Positions 6,222 to 13,803 of a stretch of DNA of 29,235 nt are shown here, in pieces (the stretch's first letter is position 1; every line of letters starts with the position of its first letter). The translations under genes and the position numbers were made by a program. The notes beneath the pieces were generated by a model. It saw only the letters and a list, made by a program, of their open reading frames with translations. It had not been told where the DNA came from and ran no database searches. Origin of the DNA: a virus; IMG/VR virus record IMGVR_UViG_3300013004_004698, positions 1 to 29,235 of that record; one strand, given 5' to 3'.

Positions 6222-7658
6222 ATGAAAATTTTAGGAATTAATGAAACAACGCATGATGCCTCTATATCCTTAATTGAGGACGGTAATATTCTATTTGCTG
6301 GTCATTCTGAAAGATTTAGTAAAGAAAAAAATGATTGGTACACAAATGACGAGTTAATAGATTATGCTCTTCAATACGGAAAGCCAGACAAAGTTGCATA
6401 TTATGAAAATAGGTGGTTAAAAAAATCTAGAATATTAACTCGTGGTGGTTTCGGCGGTGGGAAACCATACTATTTAAATAGAAAAGATTTGCAATGGATT
6501 CCTCGTGAATCATTTAGCCATCATTATTCTCATGCAGCAGCAGGGTATTATACAAGTAACTTTGATAATGCTGTAATAGTAGTTTTAGATGCTATTGGAG
6601 AATACAATACATCAACAATTTGGATAGGTAATGGATCAAATATATCTCAAATTTATAAAAAGAACTATCCTTTTAGTTTTGGATTATTTTATTCTGCTTT
6701 TACTCAATTAGTAGGACTCAAGCCAAATGAGGAAGAGTATATATTTATGGGAATGGCAGCCTATGGAGATTGGGCAAAATATTTTCTTAAGGTAAATGAA
6801 TACTTTCCAGATTTAAACAAACAAAAATATAATTTTCATAAAGGAATTTTTGACTGGGATATGCCAATTTCAGAACAAGATAAGTTTGACATTGCTGCAG
6901 CAGTACAAAAGGTATATGAAAATAGATTAGTTAATTTTATGTCAATGGCACAAAAACTTTCAGGACAACGCAATCTTGTTTTTATGGGTGGTTGTGCATT
7001 AAACTGTGCAGCCAATACAATGCTTTGGAGAATGTTTGACAATGTTTGGATTATGCCTAATCCTGGAGACGCAGGATCGTCCCTTGGTGCGGCTGCTGCG
7101 GCTTATGGAAGCCATATAAATTGGGAGAACCCATATCTTGGATATGATTTAGGTGGGGAGTATCCAGTAACAGATATCATTACTGGTTTAATTAGAGACA
7201 AGATAGTGGCAGTAGCGACTGGAAAAGCGGAATATGGTCCAAGAGCATTAGGAAATAGATCTATTTTTGCAGATCCAAGGGATCCAGACATAAAAGACAA
7301 AGTTAATCTTATTAAAAAAAGAGAATTGTTTAGGCCTTTCGCCCCAGTAGTCATGGAAGAGTATGCCCATAAATGGTTTGATATGAGATTTACATCACCA
7401 TACATGCAGTATGCTGTTAAATGTTTGCAACCAGATAAAATACCATCTGTAGTTCATAAAGATGGAACGTCTAGAGTACAGACAGTAAATCAGAAACAGC
7501 ATCCTGGATTATATTCTGTATTATCTAACTGGTATGCAATTTCTGGCGTTCCGATATTATTAAATACCAGTTTAAATATTAAGGGTCAGCCCTTATTAAA
7601 TGATGAAAAAGATATAGAGCAATGGGAAAAACAGTATAATTTTAGAATTATTAGATAA
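6222..7658 (+). CDS. NodU/CmcH-type O-carbamoyltransferase
   Basis: 478 residues. The N-terminal ASKHA-like domain has GINETTHDAS (His11) and SHHYSHAAAGYY (about 99-110), then FMGGCALNC (~254-262) and NPGDAGSSLGAAAAA. The C-terminal domain has EYGPRALGNRSIFADPRDP and LFRPFAPVV. These are hallmarks of carbamoyl-phosphate-dependent O-carbamoyltransferases that decorate sugars, antibiotics or Nod factors. At 478 aa it is shorter than the usual ~570-600. It opens the run of modification enzymes at 6222-12413. In a phage it most likely carbamoylates a glycan on virion or cell surface, or a nucleotide/DNA base as a less likely alternative. The start follows a -10 box with no Shine-Dalgarno. Confidence 0.88.
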   Translation: MKILGINETTHDASISLIEDGNILFAGHSERFSKEKNDWYTNDELIDYALQYGKPDKVAYYENRWLKKSRILTRGGFGGGKPYYLNRKDLQWIPRESFSHHYSHAAAGYYTSNFDNAVIVVLDAIGEYNTSTIWIGNGSNISQIYKKNYPFSFGLFYSAFTQLVGLKPNEEEYIFMGMAAYGDWAKYFLKVNEYFPDLNKQKYNFHKGIFDWDMPISEQDKFDIAAAVQKVYENRLVNFMSMAQKLSGQRNLVFMGGCALNCAANTMLWRMFDNVWIMPNPGDAGSSLGAAAAAYGSHINWENPYLGYDLGGEYPVTDIITGLIRDKIVAVATGKAEYGPRALGNRSIFADPRDPDIKDKVNLIKKRELFRPFAPVVMEEYAHKWFDMRFTSPYMQYAVKCLQPDKIPSVVHKDGTSRVQTVNQKQHPGLYSVLSNWYAISGVPILLNTSLNIKGQPLLNDEKDIEQWEKQYNFRIIR

Positions 7659-7666
7659 CCAAATAA

Positions 7667-7675
7667 TGGTATAAT
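7667..7675 (+). promoter_or_regulatory. Extended -10 promoter (TGG-TATAAT)
   Basis: TGGTATAAT lies 8 nt after the carbamoyltransferase stop and 18 nt before ATG 7694, which has its own Shine-Dalgarno AAGGAG. No -35 is recognisable. Confidence 0.6.
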
Positions 7676-7693
7676 ATAGAAAAAGGAGATCAA

Positions 7694-8572
7694 ATGAAGC
7701 ATCCAATTCTTGCTAACTATCCAGGCAATATAGAAGATATTGAATGGAACTATCTTGATAAAGAAACATATATAGAGATAGAAAATATTTTTACTAAAGG
7801 GGTAAAGTTGTTTGATCCTTTTATAGTTGAAAACTTTTTTCCAGAAGACATGTTTAATGAATTAGTAGAAATTTGTACTTCTAATGATCTAACTAAAGTA
7901 GATTTTTCTCATCAAATGAATAAGTGGGAAGAGGGAGTTGACATCCCACAGAAATTTATAGATTACGCCGTAGAAAAAGTAAAGAGTTTATTAGAGATCG
8001 ACGATGTAAGGTTTGGCTATCACATGTATGCACATCATCAGATTACTTCTGAAGGAAGAGTGCCAAAACTTCCACTACATATAGATTGGGCGCCAGGATC
8101 TTATATGGTAGATTTACATATAGGAGGAAACCGTGACTGGGGATTTGTTGCAAGATATGAAAATTTTATAACAAAACCAAACCAAGCAGTTATTTGTCAG
8201 CCACAATTTGACTACCATTATAGACCTTCTTGGGGAAATGATGATCCTAACGAGTATTACCAAGCATTATTTTTTCATTTAGTAAATAAAGATCATTGGT
8301 GTATACCAAGTAAGGCAAATATTTCAGAAAGAGATCCTCAACTAGAAGAAAAGTATGAGTTTGGACAGTATTTTAGAGACCTTGAAGTATTTAATGCTTT
8401 TCAAAATCAAAGAAGAAGAATATTTGATGAGCCATATTTAAAAATCACTAACGATTTAATTCAAAATGGAACTATGCCAAATATTCCGTGGGACGAAGTT
8501 CCTACTAAAGAAGATGCTGAAATACACCAAAGAAAAGGTGTAGTACCAAAGGCAAATTCTCAAGATGCTTGA
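7694..8572 (+). CDS. Probable 2OG-Fe(II) oxygenase-like protein
   Basis: 292 residues. The middle reads like a double-stranded beta-helix oxygenase: LPLHIDWAPGSY carries an HxD pair (His129, Asp131), DLHIGGNRDWGFVARYE the following strands, and PQFDYHYRPSW a distal His175 followed by Arg177. The HxD-to-distal-His distance (46 residues) is within the family range. Such enzymes hydroxylate proteins, sugars or metabolites using 2-oxoglutarate, Fe2+ and O2. The 2OG-binding Arg is not obvious, so the call is probable rather than certain. ATG 7694 has AAGGAG at good spacing; the end overlaps the next gene by 8 nt (ATGCTTGA). Its position before two GT60-like genes hints at a hydroxyl-forming step for glycosylation. 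Confidence 0.6.
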   Translation: MKHPILANYPGNIEDIEWNYLDKETYIEIENIFTKGVKLFDPFIVENFFPEDMFNELVEICTSNDLTKVDFSHQMNKWEEGVDIPQKFIDYAVEKVKSLLEIDDVRFGYHMYAHHQITSEGRVPKLPLHIDWAPGSYMVDLHIGGNRDWGFVARYENFITKPNQAVICQPQFDYHYRPSWGNDDPNEYYQALFFHLVNKDHWCIPSKANISERDPQLEEKYEFGQYFRDLEVFNAFQNQRRRIFDEPYLKITNDLIQNGTMPNIPWDEVPTKEDAEIHQRKGVVPKANSQDA

Positions 8573-9467
8573 TTTAGAAAAAATTAAAATAGCATATAAT
8601 AATGCACTATTCTTTAAATCATTAGAGAGCAGTTATCAAATAGATTTGCGTGTATCAGAAAATGCGAATACAAACACTATAGATAAGTCATTGGAAAATT
8701 TTAATAATATTATTAAGTTTTGGTCAAATGATTACAAATATGATACTCCGATTGTTATTGTTTCCACTGATGAAAATGGATATGAATTTCTTAGCGATCA
8801 ACTAAGATCTTTGAATTTTGCAGATGCCATTCCAAGTCAAGAAAAATGGAACACAAATTATGGTCGTGGTGTTTTTGGATCTGGCGGTTATTCAGTGATA
8901 AATGGCAAAAAAGTGTTGCTTTATTGGCAAGTGATAGGTAGTCAAGTTGAATTTGAACACACTGGAGATTTAAAAACAGGGCCACACCTTTTTACACATT
9001 CTATACAAACTGTTATGTTTGATAATTATAAAAAAACAGCAACAGATTTTCCAGGTTGGTATGTAGAAGGTCAAGCAGATTTCGCTGCTTTAATGTCTAT
9101 TTCAAATACATTTGATGAATATATAGAGCATAGGAAAAACTTTTTTAAATATGCTTTTATACCAGCAGGAGAAAGACGTAAAGAAATGAAACAGTTATCT
9201 GAGAAAGAGTGGTCAGACTCTTTAAGACTGTCTCCTCAAAAATTCAAGGGTGTACCACTAGTAGACGAATACTACACTGGATTGCTGGCTTACGAAGAAA
9301 TGATGTATAAACTTACCCATAAAGATATGATGGAATTTTATAAAAGATTTGTCCGTGGCGAGCATTATGATGATCTTTTTGTATATTTCATGAGAAAAGA
9401 TCCCAATAAATTTTATAGTGAACTGGGAAAAGATTTAGTAGAATTGGCAAAAACTATTCATGCATAA
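8565..9467 (+). CDS. Gluzincin metallopeptidase-like protein lacking HExxH
   Basis: 300 residues. GPHLFTHSIQ (His141, His145) followed by FPGWYVEGQADFAALM (Glu168) resembles the HExxH...P.WxxEG.A pattern of gluzincin peptidases, with the right ~20-residue gap to the third ligand. The catalytic Glu is replaced: HLFTH has Leu where Glu should be. Zinc binding could remain but peptidase activity is doubtful. The remainder is helical. It overlaps its neighbours by 8 nt on each side, so it is translated together with the oxygenase-like and GT60-like proteins and may act on or bind their substrate. The pseudoenzyme reading is inference. Confidence 0.6.
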   Translation: MLDLEKIKIAYNNALFFKSLESSYQIDLRVSENANTNTIDKSLENFNNIIKFWSNDYKYDTPIVIVSTDENGYEFLSDQLRSLNFADAIPSQEKWNTNYGRGVFGSGGYSVINGKKVLLYWQVIGSQVEFEHTGDLKTGPHLFTHSIQTVMFDNYKKTATDFPGWYVEGQADFAALMSISNTFDEYIEHRKNFFKYAFIPAGERRKEMKQLSEKEWSDSLRLSPQKFKGVPLVDEYYTGLLAYEEMMYKLTHKDMMEFYKRFVRGEHYDDLFVYFMRKDPNKFYSELGKDLVELAKTIHA

Positions 9468-10452
9468 AAAAATATTAATAGTTATTGCTGGATACTATGA
9501 GCGTTTTCAAATAAATACTATAGAGTCTGCTATAAAAAGGGCACGTCATCCAGAAAATATTTCTTTTGCAATTTCTTATCATGAAGACCATAACATAGAT
9601 ACATCGCATATATCAAATAAAATTTCAAGATACGTTATCCCTAAAGGTTCTAAGGTTGGAGTTGCAAAACCAAGATCGGTATTGTGTCAATTAAAAACAG
9701 ATGAAGACTTTGTGCTTTTAGTAGACTCTCATGTTATATTTATGCCAGATTGGGATATAGAAATAATAAAAGATTATGAGGACAGAGTATCTAATGCAGA
9801 AAATAAAAAAATAATTATTTCTGGAAGTTTTGGAAATAGTGTGCCAGTAAGTCATTTAAAGTATGATGTTGCACTTGAAAAATATTTTAATAATAATAAC
9901 TTTTTTAATGAAAAGATTAGTAGTAAAATTTATGAATTCTATGTAGATAAGGGACAATATAAAAGCGAAGAACAAGTTTATCCAAATTACACAGAACTAC
10001 TAAGAACTAGAATGCCAGGAATGACACATCATGTTAATGTTCCAGAACCAGAAGAAGGTTATCCAGAAAAAACATGTGTATTTTCAGCAGGTTTTGCTTT
10101 CTTTCCAGCAGATTGGTTTGATAAATATAAATTATCTCAAAATATATTTTTTGCTGGGGATCAAGAGGAGGCTGGCATAAATATTTATACTACTGGATAT
10201 GATGTATGGATGCCCAGATATCAGTACCACATACACATGGTTGATCATAAAAAAGCATCTTTTCAATGGATAGTTTTTGAAAATAAATTATGGAATGCAC
10301 ACATATATATAGATGTAGAAAAAGATTTGGCTGGATTTAATTGGTTCTGTAATATTCTAAAAAATACAGAATATGATGATAATATTAAAAGAGAAAGATC
10401 AATCAAAGATTTCTTTGACTTTCATAAACTTGACTTGTCAATCTACAAGTGA
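9460..10452 (+). CDS. GT60-like GlcNAc-transferase, copy 1
   Basis: 330 residues. ILIVIAGYYERFQINTIESA at the N-terminus, ISYHEDHN and FVLLVDSHVIFMPDWDIEII (Asp89, Ser90, His91, Trp98-Asp99) match the GT60/GlcNAc family (PF11397-type), whose signature is an IDSH..F...WD nucleotide-sugar/metal site. FFAGDQEEAGINIYTTGYDVWMP follows. Known GT60 members transfer GlcNAc to hydroxyproline of Skp1. It overlaps the preceding stop by 8 nt (ATGCATAA). A second copy lies at 11433-12413 with near-identical motif order. Expected to act in the cytoplasm on a protein or glycan acceptor. Confidence 0.8.
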   Translation: MHKKILIVIAGYYERFQINTIESAIKRARHPENISFAISYHEDHNIDTSHISNKISRYVIPKGSKVGVAKPRSVLCQLKTDEDFVLLVDSHVIFMPDWDIEIIKDYEDRVSNAENKKIIISGSFGNSVPVSHLKYDVALEKYFNNNNFFNEKISSKIYEFYVDKGQYKSEEQVYPNYTELLRTRMPGMTHHVNVPEPEEGYPEKTCVFSAGFAFFPADWFDKYKLSQNIFFAGDQEEAGINIYTTGYDVWMPRYQYHIHMVDHKKASFQWIVFENKLWNAHIYIDVEKDLAGFNWFCNILKNTEYDDNIKRERSIKDFFDFHKLDLSIYK

Positions 10453-10458
10453 TATAAT
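10430..10458 (+). promoter_or_regulatory. Promoter before the DUF2061-ferredoxin block
   Basis: TTGACT (10430-10435), 17 nt, TATAAT (10453-10458) with TGA just upstream of the -10. The -35 lies inside the 3' end of the GT60-like gene. ATG 10477 with AAAGGAG is 18 nt downstream. Confidence 0.65.
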
Positions 10459-10476
10459 ATAATAAAAGGAGTGATC

Positions 10477-10677
10477 ATGGAATCAAAAAGAAAAAGCATT
10501 ATTAAAACAATAACATGGCAATTTGTTCATCTTGGCTTTGTTGCAGGATTAATATATATTTTTACTAAAGAATGGGAGTATGCATCACTTGGTGCAATCG
10601 CATATCTTGCCTGGGAATCAACTGCATATTATTTACATGAAAGAGCATGGACAAAATGGGGTAGTGGAGTTAAGTAA
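10477..10677 (+). CDS. DUF2061-type membrane protein, copy 1
   Basis: 66 residues: a basic N-terminus (MESKRKSIIKTITWQFVHLG), two hydrophobic segments and the end AYYLHERAWTKWG. The Tyr-Tyr...HERxW ending is characteristic of DUF2061 small membrane proteins, whose function is unknown. ATG 10477 has AAAGGAG at good spacing; a GTG at 10471 would fall inside that ribosome site. The stop abuts the ferredoxin ATG with no gap, so the two are coupled. A second DUF2061 protein is at 23206-23409. Confidence 0.75.
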   Translation: MESKRKSIIKTITWQFVHLGFVAGLIYIFTKEWEYASLGAIAYLAWESTAYYLHERAWTKWGSGVK

Positions 10678-10986
10678 ATGACATATGTAATTACCGATGC
10701 CTGTGTAGATATTAAAGATAAATCTTGTATGGAAGAATGTCCAGTTGACTGTATATATGAAGGTGGAAGAATGTTATACATAAACCCAGAAGAATGCATA
10801 GACTGTGGAGCCTGCGAACCAGCCTGCCCAACAGATGCCATTTATTTTGATATTGATCTTCCAGAAGAAAAAAAAGATTTTGAAAGAATAAATAAAGAAT
10901 TTTTTATACCTATTGGTAATTTGGGTGGCTCAAGATATTTAAAAAATAATAATCTTGACCATGAAGATATTAAGAATAGAGATTAA
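10678..10986 (+). CDS. fdxA: 7Fe-type (3Fe-4S/4Fe-4S) ferredoxin
   Basis: 102 residues. MTYVITDACVDIKDKSCMEECPVDCIYEG and ECIDCGACEPACPTDAIY contain the two cluster motifs: C-x7-C-x3-CP for the 3Fe-type site and CxxCxxxCP for the 4Fe site. The sequence and length closely fit actinobacterial FdxA ferredoxins (low-potential cytoplasmic electron carriers). The tail after residue ~85 (RYLKNNNLDHEDIKNRD) is Asn/Asp-rich and probably phage-specific. It abuts DUF2061 upstream and is 1 nt from the FmdB-like gene. Its partner could be one of the phage redox enzymes or a host P450 or reductase; nothing in the sequence decides this. Confidence 0.9.
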   Translation: MTYVITDACVDIKDKSCMEECPVDCIYEGGRMLYINPEECIDCGACEPACPTDAIYFDIDLPEEKKDFERINKEFFIPIGNLGGSRYLKNNNLDHEDIKNRD

Positions 10987-10987
10987 T

Positions 10988-11173
10988 ATGCCAGCATATG
11001 AATATGACTGCATGTCTTGTGCTACAAGATATACTAAGGTTAGGTCTATGTCTGAATCAGATCCTGGATATAGTTGTGAAACTTGCAACAAGCCCCTGGT
11101 TCGTGTATACTCTAGTATAGGAATTACTTTTAACGGTTCTGGTTTTTATAAAACTGATAATAGAAAGGTATAA
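10988..11173 (+). CDS. FmdB-like zinc ribbon protein
   Basis: 61 residues. MPAYEYDCMSCATRYTKVRSM then CETCNKPLVRVYS give two CxxC knuckles in the arrangement of FmdB-type regulatory zinc ribbons (start PxYEYxCxxC, second CxxC about 24 residues later, ending in a ...G.GFYKTD motif). These are small zinc proteins of poorly defined, probably regulatory, role. ATG 10988 starts 1 nt after the ferredoxin stop; a longer frame from 10955 would overlap the ferredoxin coding end and lacks the family N-terminus. Confidence 0.8.
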   Translation: MPAYEYDCMSCATRYTKVRSMSESDPGYSCETCNKPLVRVYSSIGITFNGSGFYKTDNRKV

Positions 11174-11175
11174 TT

Positions 11176-11433
11176 ATGTTTAGTATGCTTAAGTCAAAAG
11201 AAGAAGAAGTTGTATGGCTTTTGGATGCCAACGATAGATGTGATCGTTGTGCAGCACAAGCGTATGTAAAGATTATTGGCAAAAACAGTATGGATCTTTT
11301 ATTTTGTGGACATCACTATAATAAGGCTATGGACAACGCTGTTGGCTATAACAATATGATGAAGTTTGCGGTTGATATTATAGATGAAAGAGCAAGGCTG
11401 GACGAGAGTCGTACAGTCGGAGACTCTTACTAA
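11176..11433 (+). CDS. DUF7455-like zinc protein
   Basis: 85 residues. WLLDANDRCDRCAAQAYVKI then DLLFCGHHYNKAM match the actinobacterial DUF7455 pattern (L.ANDRCDRCGAQA...LLFCGHH): CxxC and CGHH, likely one zinc site. Function unknown; common in actinobacteria and their phages. ATG 11176 lies 2 nt after the FmdB-like stop, with AAAGG upstream; the stop overlaps the next ATG by 1 nt (TAATG). Confidence 0.85.
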   Translation: MFSMLKSKEEEVVWLLDANDRCDRCAAQAYVKIIGKNSMDLLFCGHHYNKAMDNAVGYNNMMKFAVDIIDERARLDESRTVGDSY

Positions 11434-12413
11434 TGCAAAAAATATTAGTAACAATTGCAGGATATTATGAACGCTTTCAAATAAATACAATAGAGTCATG
11501 TCTTAAAAGAGCAAAGTATCCAGATAGAATTTCTTTTGCAATTGCTCATCACGAAGATCATACGGTAGATACCTCTCATCTAAATACAAGAATTAATAGG
11601 TACATCATTCCCAAAGGTGATAAGGTAGGGGTTCAAAAACCAAAAAATATTTTGTCAAAAATGATTCAAGATGAAGATTTTGTTCTTTCTATAGATTCTC
11701 ATGTTATTATGATGCAAGATTGGGATGAAGAATTAATTAAAGATTATGAAGATAGAGTTAACTCTGCCGAAAATAAAAATATAGTTATCTCTGGAAACTT
11801 TGGTAATTCAGTTCAAGTAGGAGATTTAGAGTATGACTATTGTTTACAAGAATATTTTAACAATGATAATTTTTTCAATGAAAAAATACCAAACTCTGTA
11901 GAAGAGTTTATTATAGACGGAGACATGAGAACTTGGGAAAGTGTTGGGGACCAAGATTATTATCAGGTAATACTTAACTCAATACCGTTTTTAACTCATG
12001 GTCATGGAGACAATGTTCGGCAATTAAACAATATATATTCTGGTAATTTTTCTTTTTATCCAAAATCTTGGTTTGAAAAATATAATTTTTCAGAAAAGAT
12101 ATTTTTTGCAGGTGATCAACCAGAAACTGCAATGAATATTTATACAAGCGGATATGATATATGGATGCCAAGGTATAAGTATCATATTCATATGGTAGAT
12201 CATTCCAGCACAAGGCCAGGAGTTTCTTTTGAGTATGATGGGAAAACATTCTATGCAAATAGATATTTTGATATAAATAAAGATATTGCTGGTAGAGATT
12301 GGTTTTTATATGTTATTAATAATGGGTATGAAGACGATAGGCCAAGAACCGTAGATCAATTCTTTGAGTTCTTTAATTTAAATAAGGAGATATATAAAAA
12401 TGTACGAGTATAG
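11433..12413 (+). CDS. GT60-like GlcNAc-transferase, copy 2
   Basis: 326 residues, paralogous to 9460-10452 along its whole length: ILVTIAGYYERFQINTIES, IAHHEDHTVDTSHL, FVLSIDSHVIMMQDWDEELI (Asp88, Ser89, His90, Trp97-Asp98), FFAGDQPETAMNIYTSGYDIWMP. The DSH and WD metal/donor residues are kept in both. The middle (about 170-200) differs most, suggesting different acceptors. The pair is separated by the DUF2061-ferredoxin-FmdB-DUF7455 block, which looks inserted between duplicated copies. It ends by overlapping the nuclease gene by 14 nt. Confidence 0.8.
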   Translation: MQKILVTIAGYYERFQINTIESCLKRAKYPDRISFAIAHHEDHTVDTSHLNTRINRYIIPKGDKVGVQKPKNILSKMIQDEDFVLSIDSHVIMMQDWDEELIKDYEDRVNSAENKNIVISGNFGNSVQVGDLEYDYCLQEYFNNDNFFNEKIPNSVEEFIIDGDMRTWESVGDQDYYQVILNSIPFLTHGHGDNVRQLNNIYSGNFSFYPKSWFEKYNFSEKIFFAGDQPETAMNIYTSGYDIWMPRYKYHIHMVDHSSTRPGVSFEYDGKTFYANRYFDINKDIAGRDWFLYVINNGYEDDRPRTVDQFFEFFNLNKEIYKNVRV

Positions 12414-12822
12414 AGTTAAAAAAATTACAGGTGTTGTAGATGGAGACACAATTGATGTAGACATCGATCTTGGATTTAACGTTTCATTTTCACAAAGAGT
12501 AAGGCTTGCTGGAATCGATACGCCAGAATCACGAACATCAGATAAGGCTGAAAAAGTTCTTGGACTTGAGTCAAAAGAATACTTAAAGTCAAAATTAAAA
12601 GATGCTAAGAGTGTTGTTATTAAAACAGAAAAACCAGATTCTTCAGAAAAGTATGGCCGTATTTTAGGATGGTTATATGTAGATGAAAATACAATTTCAA
12701 TTAATGATCAAATGATTGAAGATGGTTATGCTTGGGGCTATTTAGGAGAGACTAAGATTAAAGATTTTTCTGCACTTGCTGCACAAAGAGAAAAAGCAAA
12801 GTTACGTGGATCCAAAAAGTGA
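12400..12822 (+). CDS. Staphylococcal nuclease-like (thermonuclease) protein
   Basis: 140 residues. VVDGDTIDVDIDLGF, VRLAGIDTPESR, LKDAKSVVIKTE and KYGRILGWLYV with DGYAWGYLG are the SNase-fold signature: Asp in DGDT and the GIDTPE/RxxRxLG region for Ca2+ and phosphate binding. In the second motif the first catalytic Arg is replaced (GIDTPESR keeps Glu and a later Arg). It has no signal peptide, so it would act in the cytoplasm, for example in host DNA breakdown or DNA repair. ATG 12400 has AAGGAG upstream inside the end of the GT60-like gene. Confidence 0.85.
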   Translation: MYEYRVKKITGVVDGDTIDVDIDLGFNVSFSQRVRLAGIDTPESRTSDKAEKVLGLESKEYLKSKLKDAKSVVIKTEKPDSSEKYGRILGWLYVDENTISINDQMIEDGYAWGYLGETKIKDFSALAAQREKAKLRGSKK

Positions 12823-13030
12823 GGCAATGATTGAGCATCTTTTAATTCAGGGTGCTATAGAAATATCTGGGTTAGATGTTGATGGAGAGATGACTTATTC
12901 TATTACAGATAAGTTGCAATCAGTTAACCCAATGCTGTATAATGAATTAAAAGATCAGTTTGAATCACACATGTTCAGATTAATAGAGCAAGGTCCAAAA
13001 ACAATGAATTGGAGAATAAATGTCAGATGA
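12806..13030 (+). CDS. Small protein, tandem paralog A
   Basis: 74 residues if GTG 12806 is used. It aligns without gaps at its N-terminus to the next gene: DPKSEAMIEHLLIQGAIE against SDETDKVLENLILSGALE, then SGLDVDGEMTYSITDKL against AGLDIETGEFLYTFTNKL and SVNPMLYNEL against AVSPMLHNEM. The equal distance to the conserved core is why I prefer GTG 12806 over ATG 12827. It overlaps the nuclease by 17 nt and the next gene by 11 nt. Function unknown; soluble and helical. Confidence 0.65.
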   Translation: MDPKSEAMIEHLLIQGAIEISGLDVDGEMTYSITDKLQSVNPMLYNELKDQFESHMFRLIEQGPKTMNWRINVR

Positions 13031-13352
13031 AACTGATAAGGTTTTAGAAAATCTTATACTTAGTGGAGCGTTAGAGCCAGCAGGGTTAGATATAGAAACT
13101 GGGGAGTTTTTATATACCTTTACTAATAAATTAGAGGCTGTGTCCCCTATGCTTCATAATGAAATGACCAATTATTTTCATCAAGAGATGATGTCTTTGT
13201 GGCAGTTAGGATTTATTAATATGGATATAACTGATGACAATCCTACAGTATCTCTAAATCCAAAGGCATTTGACGAAGATGCCATAAAATCATTAACAAA
13301 AGATCAGGTTTACTCTTTAAAGGAGATTCTAAGAATACTGAAACAAAAGTAG
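13020..13352 (+). CDS. Small protein, tandem paralog B
   Basis: 110 residues. The first ~65 residues are homologous to the preceding protein; a C-terminal extension (about 70-110, DEDAIKSLTKDQVYSLKEIL) is unique. The start ATG 13020 overlaps the previous stop by 11 nt. Similar paired modules of this type may form hetero-oligomers in phage particles or transcription complexes, but no family is recognised. It is followed immediately by a promoter. Confidence 0.75.
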   Translation: MSDETDKVLENLILSGALEPAGLDIETGEFLYTFTNKLEAVSPMLHNEMTNYFHQEMMSLWQLGFINMDITDDNPTVSLNPKAFDEDAIKSLTKDQVYSLKEILRILKQK

Positions 13353-13358
13353 TATAAT
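13353..13358 (+). promoter_or_regulatory. -10 box (TATAAT) after the tandem paralogs
   Basis: TATAAT begins directly after the stop codon at 13352; ATG 13375 with an AGGTGA ribosome site is 16 nt downstream. No TGN and no clear -35, so this is weaker than the others. Confidence 0.4.
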
Positions 13359-13374
13359 TGTTATAGGTGATTCT

Positions 13375-13803
13375 ATGGAATATTTTACTGGGTCGTTTAT
13401 AACATTTGTATTGATTTTTTTATTTGGCTATTATAAAAGTAAGAAAAAAATAATAGTAAAAGAAAAAATACAATATACGCAAAGTAGTATTTTAAATACC
13501 ATAATTACAAAAACTAAATATACACCAATAAGTTTAAATATAAACAAGCCTAAAAAATCTCAATCAGAAGTGCATAATGATAAAGTTAATATTAAGGTAT
13601 TAATAATGGACGATCTTGCATACTGGATAAAAGACAATGTTTTTTATATGGCTAATATTGGCAGAGATGGTATTGTTGATAAAGATACTACAAGAATAGT
13701 TGACACAATGTCAATGAGTAGTGTAGAATTAGACAAGATGCTTTTTATAATGGACAAACTAAGAGAAGGATTTGAAAATGATAGTGGGGGTACAAGGTAC
13801 TAG
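13375..13803 (+). CDS. Membrane-anchored small protein, unknown
   Basis: 142 residues. One N-terminal hydrophobic segment (about 7-22, FITFVLIFLFGYYK) followed by a Lys-rich stretch suggests a single anchor with the rest in the cytoplasm. The soluble part (about 75-142) contains WIKDNVFYMANIGRDG and LDKMLFIMDKLREGFEN. It overlaps the following gene by 26 nt. No family recognised. Confidence 0.65.
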   Translation: MEYFTGSFITFVLIFLFGYYKSKKKIIVKEKIQYTQSSILNTIITKTKYTPISLNINKPKKSQSEVHNDKVNIKVLIMDDLAYWIKDNVFYMANIGRDGIVDKDTTRIVDTMSMSSVELDKMLFIMDKLREGFENDSGGTRY

